Below are positions 26,759 to 34,669 of a DNA stretch of 64,000 nucleotides, in pieces; the first letter of the stretch is position 1; every line of letters begins with the position of its first letter. A program made the translations under genes and the position numbers. The stretch lies in the NCBI GenBank assembly GCA_963728125.1, contig CAVSIZ010000019.1, forward strand, positions 62,001-126,000, read 5' to 3'. Under the pieces are notes generated by a model. The model saw only the letters and a program-made list of their open reading frames with translations, did not search any database and had not been told where the DNA came from. Source of the DNA: CAWDCV01 sp963728125. Its GTDB lineage: Bacteria > Actinomycetota > Actinomycetes > CAWDCV01.

Positions 26759-27118
26759 ATGCTTCCCCGAGCGCACCGCGTACGTCGACGGGGTGATTTC
26801 AGTACGGCTATCCGATCCGGCCGGCGCTGCGCCCGCTCCACGCTCGTGGTCCACTACCACGTTTGCGAGCCGCAGGACCCGAGCGCACCGCCACGCGCCG
26901 GGTTCGTGGTCAGCCGAGCTGTCGGCAACGCCGTGACACGCAACGCCGTCCGTCGCCGCTTGCGCGAACTGGTCCGTCATGAACTACCCAGACTTCCGGC
27001 CGGATCGCTGCTCGTCGTCCGCGCGCTCCCCGCTGCCGCGTCCGCGCGTACCGAGCAGCTTGCGGACGACCTGACCACTGCGCTGGCCCGGGTGCAGGCA
27101 TCCGGAGCGACGCGATGA
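26759..27118 (+). CDS. rnpA: Ribonuclease P protein component
   Basis: Protein of 119 residues that assists the RNA subunit in trimming tRNA 5' ends. It contains RVRRRGDFSTAIRSGRR at the start and the RNR signature as GNAVTRNAVRRRLRELVR. ATG 26759 follows rpmH by 34 bases. Its stop overlaps the ATG of yidD, so the two are translationally coupled. Confidence 0.95.
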   Translation: MLPRAHRVRRRGDFSTAIRSGRRCARSTLVVHYHVCEPQDPSAPPRAGFVVSRAVGNAVTRNAVRRRLRELVRHELPRLPAGSLLVVRALPAAASARTEQLADDLTTALARVQASGATR

Positions 27119-27396
27119 TGGTGCGGCTCGTCGTGCTGCTCATTCGGGCGTACCAGGTCACGATCGCCCCGCTGCTCCTCGACCGGACCTACAACATGCC
27201 GCGGTGCCGCTTCTCCCCCAGCTGTAGCCAGTACGCCGTGGATGCGCTCACCACCCAGGGGCTGGTACGTGGGAGCTGGCTGACCCTGCGACGTCTCCTG
27301 CGCTGCCACCCGTGGAATCCTGGAGGCTACGACCCCGTCCCGCCCGCACCTGGCCTACCCACATCTGCCGAGCGCAGCGCCGTGCCCACGAGCTGA
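27115..27396 (+). CDS. yidD: Membrane protein insertion efficiency factor YidD
   Basis: Protein of 93 residues with the signature CRFSPSCSQYA and LLRCHPWNPGGYDPVP, preceded by an amphipathic/hydrophobic helix (LVVLLIRAYQVTIAPLLL). It is thought to help YidC or Sec insert membrane proteins. It overlaps rnpA by four bases and is followed by yidC after 15 bases. Confidence 0.95.
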   Translation: MMVRLVVLLIRAYQVTIAPLLLDRTYNMPRCRFSPSCSQYAVDALTTQGLVRGSWLTLRRLLRCHPWNPGGYDPVPPAPGLPTSAERSAVPTS

Positions 27397-27411
27397 GGAG
27401 CGAAACGAACC

Positions 27412-28427
27412 GTGGGACTTCTCGATCCCATCTATGCCGCCGTCGCGTGGGTCTTGGTTGCCCTCCACTCCGCGTGGAGCCTGGTCCTCGATCCCAACAG
27501 CGGTGCGGCCTGGGCGCTGTCGATCGTCGTGCTCGTCGTGCTCGTCCGCATTCTGCTCATTCCGCTGTTTGTCAAGCAGATCAAGGCGCAGCGGGCCATG
27601 TCGGCTTTGCAGCCGGAAATGAAGAAGCTGCAGGAGAAGTACAAGAACGACAAGGAACGACTGACCCAGGAAATGCAGAAGCTGTGGAAGGAGAACGGCA
27701 CCAATCCGCTCGCCGGTTGCTTGCCGATCCTGCTGCAGTCGCCGTTCTTCTTCGCGCTGTTTCACATCCTCAATTACGTCGTCGCGCGCGATAATCCGAA
27801 CTTTGCGCTGACACCGGAGCTGGTCGAGTCGGCGCAGAAGCCACCATCTTCGGTGCGCCGATCGCGGCGACGTTCCTCATGAGCAGCGCCGACGTGATCG
27901 CTTTTGGGGGCAGCCCCACCGCCACCAAGATCGTCTGCGTGGTGTTCATCATCATCATGACGGTCACCATGTTCATCACTCAGCGCCAGCTGATGATCAA
28001 GAACATGCCGACTGCAGGCAACCCGATGGCGCAGCAGCAGAAGATCCTCCTCTACGTCTTCCCGCTGGTGTTCCTGTTCTCCGGCGTCAACTTCCCGATC
28101 GGCGTGCTCATCTACTGGATGACGACCAACTTCTGGACGATGGCCCAGCAGTTCTGGGTGATTCGCAACAATCCTGCGCCGGGAACGCCGGCGTACGACG
28201 CCCGGGAGCATCGGCTCGCGGAGAAGGAGCGGAAGAAGGCAGGCGGATCGTTGGTGACCGACGTCGCCACCGCCACGCGAGATGCGGACGTCGAGCCCAC
28301 ACCGCCCCCACCCAAGCCGCGCGCTCAACCCAAGCGGCAGACTCGCAGCCAGCGCTCGAAGCCCAAGGGCGGCAAGGGCCGACCACCCGGTCCGCCACGC
28401 CCCGGGGAAGATCCCACTCCCAGCTGA
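27412..28427 (+). CDS. yidC: Membrane protein insertase YidC (one frameshift)
   Basis: About 338 residues when read through the shift. The first part (LDPIYAAVAWVLVALH through LQSPFFFALFHILNYV) has the basic NPLAGCLPILLQSP core of YidC/Oxa1; the second (MSSADVIAFGG onwards) holds the remaining membrane helices (LLYVFPLVFLFSGVNFPIGVLIYW) and a basic, Pro-rich tail that may bind ribosomes. The break is at 27840-27841, where AAGGCC has become AAGCC; adding a G restores AQKATIFGAPIAATFLMSSAD. The 1016 bases are one short of a multiple of three. As yidC is essential this is most likely a base-calling error. GTG 27412 starts it. Confidence 0.94.
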
Positions 28428-28465
28428 GCGCATCCCGTCGGCGATTCTTGATTCAGGAGCAGCAC

Positions 28466-29098
28466 ATGACTGACCCGTCTCTTGGCACGTCCGTCACCGC
28501 TGATGCGTCCGCTGATGCGTCCGCGACACCGGCGGAGTCTGCGGTGGAGTCCGCTGATGTGGCGTCCGCTGCGGACGTGGCCGACGTGGCTGGCGTGGCT
28601 GTGGCCGATGTGCCCGATGTAGGAAGGCTCGAGCAGGAAGGGGAGGTCGCGGCCGACTACCTCGAGGGGCTGCTCGATATTGCGGACCTCGATGGTGACA
28701 TCGACATGGACGTCGAGGGCGAACGCGCCGTGGTGTCGATCGTCGCCTCCGAGGCGGAGGACGGGTCGTCGGCCGATCTGTCTCGGTTGGTCGGGCCGAA
28801 CGGGGAGGTCCTCGACGCGCTGCAGGAGCTCACTCGTCTTGCCGTGCATCAGGCCATCGGTGAGCGCAGCCGCCTCCTGCTCGACGTTGCCGCCTTTCGG
28901 GCGCGCAAGCGTGTCGAGCTCAGCGAGATGGGCCGGACCGCTGCCGAGCGTGCCGCCGCGACCCGCGAGCCCGTACGTCTGCAGCCCATGAACCCGTTCG
29001 AGCGCAAGGTCATCCACGATGCCGTGGCCGCCGCTGGGCTGCGTAGCGAGTCCGAGGGCGTGGAGCCGGAGCGGTTCGTCGTCGTCCTGCCGGGCTAA
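28466..29098 (+). CDS. jag: R3H/KH RNA-binding protein Jag (KhpB)
   Basis: Protein of 210 residues. An Ala/Asp/Val-rich acidic N-terminus (to about 60) is followed by a KH-like domain (VVSIVASEAEDGSSADLSRLVG with NGEVLDALQELTRLAVHQAI) and an R3H domain in MNPFERKVIHDAVAA. ATG 28466 is chosen for AGGAG seven bases upstream; TTG 28448 is less likely. It sits between yidC and rsmG as usual. The family binds RNA and affects cell envelope growth. Confidence 0.92.
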   Translation: MTDPSLGTSVTADASADASATPAESAVESADVASAADVADVAGVAVADVPDVGRLEQEGEVAADYLEGLLDIADLDGDIDMDVEGERAVVSIVASEAEDGSSADLSRLVGPNGEVLDALQELTRLAVHQAIGERSRLLLDVAAFRARKRVELSEMGRTAAERAAATREPVRLQPMNPFERKVIHDAVAAAGLRSESEGVEPERFVVVLPG

Positions 29099-29103
29099 GG
29101 CAC

Positions 29104-29784
29104 ATGCCTGCCCCTGCGGGGGCTCCAGTCGAGAACGCTGCCGCCGTCGTCTTCGGCGACCGGCTGGAGCTGGCGACGTCGTACGTCGCCTACCTCGAAA
29201 CCGTGGGTGTGCCGCGTGGTCTGCTCGGCCCGCGCGAGGTCTCCCGACTGTGGGAGCGACACGTCCTCAACTGCGCGGTGGTCACGGACCTCTGTCCTGA
29301 GGGCTCGACGGTCTATGACGTCGGCAGCGGCGCGGGGCTCCCCGGCATCCCATGGGCGATCCGCCGGCCCGACCTCGACGTCACGCTGCTGGAGCCGTTG
29401 CTGCGCCGAGCGACTTTTCTCGGCGAATGCGTCACGGACCTTGGCCTGAGCAACGTGACCGTGCGGCGGGCGCGGGCGGAGGACGTCACCGCGTCGGCTG
29501 GCATCGTGACGGCCCGAGCCGTCGCTCCGCTCGCCCGATTGGTGGGCTGGACGCTCCCTCTTGTTCGCCCTGGGGGTGACCTGCTCGCGATCAAAGGCAG
29601 CACCGCTGCCGACGAAGTGCCCGCGGCCGATGCCGTCACCGGGGCACTCGGGGGATCCAAAGTCGAGATCGTGTCCTGCGGGGTTGGTCTCCTGGAAACC
29701 CCTACTGTCGTTCTTCGAGTCCGCAAGTCCCGCTCTGCGCGGACGACGGACTCGCGGCGACGGTACGCAAGGAGGAGCCGGTGA
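29104..29784 (+). CDS. rsmG: 16S rRNA (guanine-527-N7)-methyltransferase RsmG
   Basis: SAM-dependent methyltransferase of 226 residues that modifies G527 in 16S rRNA. Motifs: LWERHVLNC, the SAM loop VYDVGSGAGLPGIPWAI and VTARAVAPLARLVGW. The end, from about residue 205, is basic and variable. It starts six bases after jag and its stop overlaps the GTG of parA. Confidence 0.95.
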   Translation: MPAPAGAPVENAAAVVFGDRLELATSYVAYLETVGVPRGLLGPREVSRLWERHVLNCAVVTDLCPEGSTVYDVGSGAGLPGIPWAIRRPDLDVTLLEPLLRRATFLGECVTDLGLSNVTVRRARAEDVTASAGIVTARAVAPLARLVGWTLPLVRPGGDLLAIKGSTAADEVPAADAVTGALGGSKVEIVSCGVGLLETPTVVLRVRKSRSARTTDSRRRYARRSR

Positions 29785-30938
29785 CGACGACAGCAACGGG
29801 AACGCGCCGCAGTGGCTTGGGGTGGCCCGGAACCTTGTCGGCCGGCGCTCACCTGGGCTGGCCTGACGTCACTCGTCGCGCCGATGTTTCACGTGGAACG
29901 GTTTCACGTGAAACGTCGCCGAACTCGCTTCAGGTTCGCACGGCAGCCGAGATTGCGGCCGAAGCGGACGAACGAGAAGGCGGCCTGGCCGACACCCCCA
30001 TCGCGGCGGAGACGGCCGAGGCTCTGCGCGCCACGCGAACATCCCGAGCCAATCCACTGCCTCGACCCGCCTCAACGCGACTACTCACGGTGGCGAACCA
30101 GAAGGGCGGTGTGGGCAAGACCACGACCACGGTCAATCTCGCCGCCGCGCTCGCCCAGCTCGGGGCTCGCGTGCTGGTCCTCGACCTCGACCCGCAGGGC
30201 AATGCCTCGACTGCGCTCGGCATCGACCATCATGCAGACGTCCCCTCGATCTACGATGTGCTGCTCGAGGGTCGGCCGCTGGCTGAGGTGATCTCGCCCG
30301 TCGACGGCGTGCCCGGACTGTTCTGCGTCCCGGCGACGATCGATCTCGCCGGCGCCGAGATCGAGCTCGTACCGCTGGTTGCTCGCGAGTCACGCCTGCT
30401 GCGCGCGGTCACCGCGCTCCTGGACACCCAGGACGATCCGGAGACGGCGTACGACTACGTGCTGGTCGACTGCCCGCCGTCCCTGGGTCTGCTCACCGTC
30501 AATGCGCTCGTCGCGGCATCGGAAGTGCTCATTCCCATTCAGTGCGAGTACTACGCGCTCGAGGGACTCGGCCAGCTCATGCGCAACGTCGATCTCATCC
30601 GTTCGCACCTCAATCCGCAGCTACACGTGTCGACGATCCTGCTGACCATGTACGACGCACGGACCCGGCTCGCCTCACAAGTAGCCGACGAGGTGCGGAC
30701 CCACTTCGGGCACCTCGTGCTGAGTACGACCGTGCCACGGTCGGTGCGGATCTCCGAGGCGCCCAGCTACGGCGAGACCGTCATGACCTACGACCCCAGC
30801 TCGCCCGGCGCGCTGTCCTACCTGGAAGCAGCGCGCGAACTCGCGGGACGGCACGCCGAGATCCGTCAGCACGAGGAGACCGCCGCGGACGGGGATACCG
30901 ACGCTGAGAAGATCGAAGCCGAGGAGGCGACCCGATGA
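29781..30938 (+). CDS. parA: Chromosome partitioning ATPase ParA
   Basis: Deviant Walker ATPase of 385 residues that segregates the origin with ParB. Walker A is KGGVGKTT (108-115); DYVLVDCPPSLGLLT holds Walker B. An N-terminal extension of about 100 residues carries VSRGT-VSRET (36-45), encoded by two parS-like sites; the same VSRET is seen in M. tuberculosis ParA. GTG 29781 overlaps the rsmG stop. Because of the parS-derived motif the long N-terminus is judged real. It overlaps parB by four bases (ATGA). Confidence 0.95.
   Translation: MTTTATGTRRSGLGWPGTLSAGAHLGWPDVTRRADVSRGTVSRETSPNSLQVRTAAEIAAEADEREGGLADTPIAAETAEALRATRTSRANPLPRPASTRLLTVANQKGGVGKTTTTVNLAAALAQLGARVLVLDLDPQGNASTALGIDHHADVPSIYDVLLEGRPLAEVISPVDGVPGLFCVPATIDLAGAEIELVPLVARESRLLRAVTALLDTQDDPETAYDYVLVDCPPSLGLLTVNALVAASEVLIPIQCEYYALEGLGQLMRNVDLIRSHLNPQLHVSTILLTMYDARTRLASQVADEVRTHFGHLVLSTTVPRSVRISEAPSYGETVMTYDPSSPGALSYLEAARELAGRHAEIRQHEETAADGDTDAEKIEAEEATR
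29885..29900. promoter_or_regulatory. parS: parS-like site 1, inside parA
   Basis: TGTTTCACGTGGAACG differs from the parS consensus TGTTTCACGTGAAACA at two positions. It encodes VSRGT of ParA. ParB would bind here. Confidence 0.7.
29900..29915. promoter_or_regulatory. parS: parS site 2, inside parA
   Basis: GGTTTCACGTGAAACG contains the full 14-base palindromic parS core GTTTCACGTGAAAC, with only the outermost bases differing from consensus. It encodes VSRET of ParA and abuts parS-like site 1. Confidence 0.92.
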
Positions 30939-31981
30939 ATGCACGCACGCGAGGCCTGGGCCGAGGCCTGGGTGCGCTCCTGCCCTCCGCACCGGCTCGG
31001 ACCGTCGACGACGACCGCACCGATCTTGCTCCGGCAGCATCGACCCCATCTCCGGACTCCTGGACCTTGCCGCCGGTGACACTGCCCACCAACGCAGCTG
31101 GATCGCCACCTGCGGCAATCGACTCCGCCGCGCACTATGCGGAGATCGATCTGGACGCGATCGAGCCCAATCCGCGTCAACCGCGGCGGAACTTCGACGA
31201 CGACGCCATGGCCGAGTTGGTCCACTCGATTCGGGAGATCGGTCTGCTTCAGCCGGTCGTGGTCCGCAGCGTTGGCCCATCGCGGTATGAGCTCGTCGTC
31301 GGCGAACGACGCTGGCGGGCAGCGCGCCAGGCCGGGCTCGGTCGCATTCCGGCGATCGTCCGCGACACCGCTGACGACGTCATGTTGCGCGACGCCCTAC
31401 TGGAGAACCTGCACCGTGAGCAGCTCAACCCGCTGGAGGAGGCAGCGGCCTACGACCAGCTCTTGCGCGACTTCGGCGCCACCCACGAGCAACTCGCCGA
31501 CCGCATCGGCCGCTCGCGGTCTCAGGTCACCAACACGATCCGGCTGCTGCGTCTCCCGCCGCCGGTTCAGCGACGGGTGGCCGCCGGCGTGCTGAGCGCC
31601 GGACATGCGCGTGCGCTGCTTGCCCTCCCTGACGCCGACCGGCAGGAGTCGTTGGCGTCTCGGATCGTCGCCGAGGGCCTGTCCGTGCGCGCCGTCGAGG
31701 AGATCGTTGCGCTCGGCGATCCGGACGCATCCGACGAGCGACGTCCTCGGCAGCCTGCACTGCGAGCGACCGCTCCCGGGCTGGATGATCTCGCTGGGAA
31801 GCTGTCGGATCGCTTCGAGACACGGGTCAAGGTCGAGTTGGGCCGGCGCAAGGGAAAGATCATCGTCGAGTTCGCCTCGCTGGACGACCTCGAGCGCATT
31901 GTCGATGCCATGGCGCCGGGAACGCCGCGCACGCGCGACGTCGGCCTCGACCTCGAGCCCGAGGAAGCGCTCGCGAACTAG
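30935..31981 (+). CDS. parB: Chromosome partitioning CTPase ParB
   Basis: Protein of 348 residues. The N-terminal LGRGLGALLPS (8-18) is the ParA-stimulating motif; the nucleotide-binding core includes PNPRQPRRNF and the GERRWRAA box (123-130), followed by the HTH region LADRIGRSRSQVTNTIRLLRL and a C-terminal dimerisation domain. It loads at parS and spreads as a CTP-dependent clamp. The ATG overlaps parA. A large inverted repeat follows 18 bases after the stop. Confidence 0.95.
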   Translation: MNARTRGLGRGLGALLPSAPARTVDDDRTDLAPAASTPSPDSWTLPPVTLPTNAAGSPPAAIDSAAHYAEIDLDAIEPNPRQPRRNFDDDAMAELVHSIREIGLLQPVVVRSVGPSRYELVVGERRWRAARQAGLGRIPAIVRDTADDVMLRDALLENLHREQLNPLEEAAAYDQLLRDFGATHEQLADRIGRSRSQVTNTIRLLRLPPPVQRRVAAGVLSAGHARALLALPDADRQESLASRIVAEGLSVRAVEEIVALGDPDASDERRPRQPALRATAPGLDDLAGKLSDRFETRVKVELGRRKGKIIVEFASLDDLERIVDAMAPGTPRTRDVGLDLEPEEALAN

Positions 31982-31998
31982 CGGTCTCGGCCCGCGGC

Positions 31999-32100
31999 GG
32001 TCACGAAGATCGTCGTGAACGCCTCACCGTGGACCATCAGGCCAGACGCTCACGACAGCCATCACGACCGGGCTGCGCCCTCACGACGATCTTCACGACC
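31999..32100. repeat. Long inverted repeat after parB with GATCGTCGTG arm
   Basis: Arms GAAGATCGTCGTGA (32005-32018) and TCACGACGATCTTC (32081-32094) are perfectly complementary, and the symmetry extends to 18 of 20 bases outward. The 62-base loop holds further TCACGA words (32050 and 32062). The arm matches that of the repeat at 53262-53331 almost exactly. It could form a large hairpin at the end of the parAB transcript. Confidence 0.75.
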
Positions 32101-32156
32101 CTTGCCACCCGGGCGCCGGGCGTCGTCGCTACGCTGATCGTTTTCGGGGAGGTGCC

Positions 32157-32369
32157 ATGCGATCACTAGGCTGGCTCGTGCTTGCCCTGCTCGTCGGTGC
32201 GATCACGGGCGCCGGAATTGGCCTGCTCCGCCGCCGACCGCCGGCGGCGTACTCCGACGCCTACACCCGGCTCGAACGCGACGCCGCGACCCCTGCCACG
32301 GCCGCTGACCCGTTCGACAACGAACCAGACGAGATATATCGCGTCTCGTCCACACCCGGCGCATCGTGA
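32157..32369 (+). CDS. Small single-pass membrane protein
   Basis: Protein of 70 residues: one N-terminal transmembrane helix (LGWLVLALLVGAITGAGIGLL), then RRRP and a hydrophilic tail of about 45 residues. GGGGAGG at 32147-32153 precedes ATG 32157. Its stop overlaps the GTG of the acetyltransferase gene (GTGA), so they are coupled. No family recognised. Confidence 0.72.
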   Translation: MRSLGWLVLALLVGAITGAGIGLLRRRPPAAYSDAYTRLERDAATPATAADPFDNEPDEIYRVSSTPGAS

Positions 32370-32992
32370 CCCGGCTGACCCGGCGGCTCGCCAACGTCAC
32401 GCTGGACAACCTCGACCAGCTCCCCCGGCGCTGCCGCCGCTGCGTGTTCTGGGAGCTCGACCCGGTCTCCGGTGCGCGCGCCGTCGAGACCGGTGACCCC
32501 GGCGTGGAGAAGGAAGCGTGGATCTCCGCGGCCCTGCTCGAGTGGGGCTCGTGCGGGAAGATCGTCTACGTCGGCGACGCGGCCGCCGGATACATGCTGT
32601 ATGCGCCACCGGTCTACGTCCCGCGGGCGGTCGCCTTCCCGACCTCTCCCGCCAGCCCCGACGCGGTCCTGCTCATGACCGCCCACGTTCTCCCGGAGTT
32701 CGCCGGTGGCGGCCTCGGCCGCATGCTCGTGCAGGGAGCGGCCAAGGATCTCACCCGGCGCGGCATCCGCGCGATCGAGGCGTTCGCCGACGCCCGCTGG
32801 ATGACGACCGCGTGCATGCTGCCTGCCGACTACCTGCTCGCGGTCGGGTTCAAGACCGTGCGGCCGCATCCGCGCTTCCCCCGGCTCCGCCTCGAGCTGA
32901 AGAACACGCTGTCGTGGCGCGAGGACGTCGAGGTCGCGTTGGAGCGGCTGCTGGGCTCGATGAGCCCGGAGGGCGCGCTCCGACCGGTGTAG
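32366..32992 (+). CDS. GNAT family N-acetyltransferase
   Basis: Protein of 208 residues with the GNAT core LLMTAHVLPEFAGGGLGRMLVQGAAKDLTRRGIRAIEAF; the Q/RxxGxG/A loop is present as AGGGLGRM. An N-terminal CRRCVFW resembles a small zinc or redox motif. It acetylates an unknown substrate with acetyl-CoA. Homologues commonly sit beside cwlM, with which it is convergent here after a 20-base gap. Confidence 0.85.
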   Translation: MTRLTRRLANVTLDNLDQLPRRCRRCVFWELDPVSGARAVETGDPGVEKEAWISAALLEWGSCGKIVYVGDAAAGYMLYAPPVYVPRAVAFPTSPASPDAVLLMTAHVLPEFAGGGLGRMLVQGAAKDLTRRGIRAIEAFADARWMTTACMLPADYLLAVGFKTVRPHPRFPRLRLELKNTLSWREDVEVALERLLGSMSPEGALRPV

Positions 32993-33012
32993 GACGCGAC
33001 CTGCAGGCAGTC

Positions 33013-34158
33013 TCAGCCGGACAGGACGGGCAAGCGCAGCGCTCCCGTCGGGGCGTCGAGATCCGGCGGCAGGTACAGCCGCTGCACGGCCACCGCGATC
33101 GCCTCCGCGACGGCATCACGAAAGTGCGGCGACGCCAGCCGGCGCGCATCGTCGAGGTTGGTGACGTAGCCGACGTCGATGCGCACGGCCGGCATCCGGG
33201 TCCGGCGCAACAGGTCCCACGTCTTGCCGTGCGTCCGACAGTCACGCAAATCCGTGCGCGCGACGATCTCGCGCTGCACCAGGCCCGCGAACTTCTCGCC
33301 GGTCGGCGAGCTGCCGCCCAGGCTGTCGTTGGCGTAGTAGAACGTCGCCACGCCCGACGCCTGCGGGTTGGGGTGCGCGTCGACGTGCAGCGAGATCAAG
33401 AGGTTGGCGTGCAGGGTGTTCGCAAGGTCCGCGCGCTCGTCCTCGCTGAGATCCGTGTCAGGCCCGCGGGTGAGGTACGCGGTGACTCCGGTCGCGCTCA
33501 GCCGGCCCTCCAGCCGGGCCGCGAGATCGAAGACAACCGACGACTCTGCCACCCGGCCGCCGACCAGGCCGGGATCGCGCGCGCCATGTCCCGGGTCGAG
33601 GACAACGATCTTGCCGGCGAGAGCCGGTCCGGCGCGGCGGATGAGCTCGGACTCGCGCAGCGCGTAGGGCTGACCGCCAACCACCGCGCGGGTCAGCCGC
33701 TCGAACGCGGCGTACGTCACCGGACCGCAGGTGCCGTCAGCATCGATCCCGACGTTGCGCTGGAAATCACGGACCGCCTGCACGGTCTGGTGCCCGAAGA
33801 TGCCGTCGACCCGACCGCAGTCGAAGCCGAGGTCGAGCAGTCGCTGTTGCAGCGCCGCCACATCGTCGCCGACAAGCATCCGGCTACCCGCGTAGGACAG
33901 CACCCTGTCGCCCCACTGCCAGCGGGCCTCATCCAGGGCGCGGTACGTCGCCGAACCGACGACGCCGTCGACCATCAGGCCACGCCGCTGCTGAAACTCG
34001 CGAACCGCTCGGTCACACGCTTCGTCGAAAAGCGCGTCCTCGACCGGCCGCCGCAGCGCCGGCGGCTCGGTCAGCAGGCCGAGCGTCGCCAACTTGGCAC
34101 GAATCTCCGCGACCGCGGGTCCGCGGTCCCCCCGGCGGTATACGGGGCCGACAGGCAT
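33013..34158 (-). CDS. cwlM: CwlM-like N-acetylmuramoyl-L-alanine amidase homologue
   Basis: Protein of 381 residues: two peptidoglycan-binding domains (each ending in an F-Q-x-x-x-GL or DFQRNVGI motif, about 20-165) followed by an amidase_3 domain from about 190. The zinc ligands appear as His in LDPGHGARDPG, Glu in VAESSVVFDLA and His in ISLHVDAH. In mycobacteria CwlM is cytoplasmic, lacks a signal peptide, and acts mainly as a regulator of peptidoglycan precursor synthesis; no signal peptide is seen here either. ATG 34158 chosen; a longer reading crosses the hairpin after trxA. Order trxB-trxA-cwlM as in M. tuberculosis. Confidence 0.9.
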   Translation of the reverse strand: MPVGPVYRRGDRGPAVAEIRAKLATLGLLTEPPALRRPVEDALFDEACDRAVREFQQRRGLMVDGVVGSATYRALDEARWQWGDRVLSYAGSRMLVGDDVAALQQRLLDLGFDCGRVDGIFGHQTVQAVRDFQRNVGIDADGTCGPVTYAAFERLTRAVVGGQPYALRESELIRRAGPALAGKIVVLDPGHGARDPGLVGGRVAESSVVFDLAARLEGRLSATGVTAYLTRGPDTDLSEDERADLANTLHANLLISLHVDAHPNPQASGVATFYYANDSLGGSSPTGEKFAGLVQREIVARTDLRDCRTHGKTWDLLRRTRMPAVRIDVGYVTNLDDARRLASPHFRDAVAEAIAVAVQRLYLPPDLDAPTGALRLPVLSG

Positions 34159-34249
34159 GCAGCCCCATCCTTCCTCCCGCACGAGCGACGGACACATGTC
34201 CCTAGGCGCTCGGACCAGGACGGCCCGAGCGGGGCACAGCGTACCGACC

Positions 34250-34270
34250 CACGGGGGCGCTGCCCCCGTG
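34250..34270. terminator. Hairpin in the trxA-cwlM gap
   Basis: Arms CACGGGGGC and GCCCCCGTG with a three-base loop GCT, 28 bases after the trxA stop and 92 bases before cwlM. No T-run. It may end or attenuate the trxBA message before cwlM. Confidence 0.65.
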
Positions 34271-34298
34271 TCCCCCCGAACCCCCTGACCGGAGAAAG

Positions 34299-34631
34299 TT
34301 AGAGATAAGCCGCGAGGTCGCGCAGCAGCGCCGCCTTGGGCTTGGCGCCGATGATCGTCTTGACGACCTGACCGCCGCGGTAGACGTTCAGGGTCGGGAT
34401 CGACGTGACGCGGTACGCCTGGGAGGTCTCGGGGTTCTCGTCGACGTTGAGCTTGACGACCGAGATCTTGTCGGCGTGCTCGGTGGCGATTTCCTCGAGG
34501 ATGGGCGCGACCATCCGGCACGGCCCGCACCACACGGCCCAGAAATCGACGAGCACCGTCTTGTCGCTCTGCAGCACGTCGGTGGCAAAGGACGCGTCGG
34601 TGACGGCCTTGGTGGTCACGGTGTCGGCCAC
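34299..34631 (-). CDS. trxA: Thioredoxin
   Basis: Protein of 110 residues, cytoplasmic disulfide reductase. Active site WCGPC (34-38), with the cis-proline in TSIPTLNVYRGG. GTG 34631 is preceded by AGGAG six bases upstream. It is 38 bases after trxB and co-transcribed with it; sigM homologues often control this locus in mycobacteria. Confidence 0.97.
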   Translation of the reverse strand: MADTVTTKAVTDASFATDVLQSDKTVLVDFWAVWCGPCRMVAPILEEIATEHADKISVVKLNVDENPETSQAYRVTSIPTLNVYRGGQVVKTIIGAKPKAALLRDLAAYL

Positions 34632-34669
34632 GGTTATCTCCTCTTGTTTCTGGAAGTCTTGTGCGGAAG

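Noticed and set aside
27879..28427. Separate gene starting at the internal ATG of yidC
   Set aside because: It holds only the C-terminal half of YidC and joins the upstream frame by a single base; best treated as one gene.
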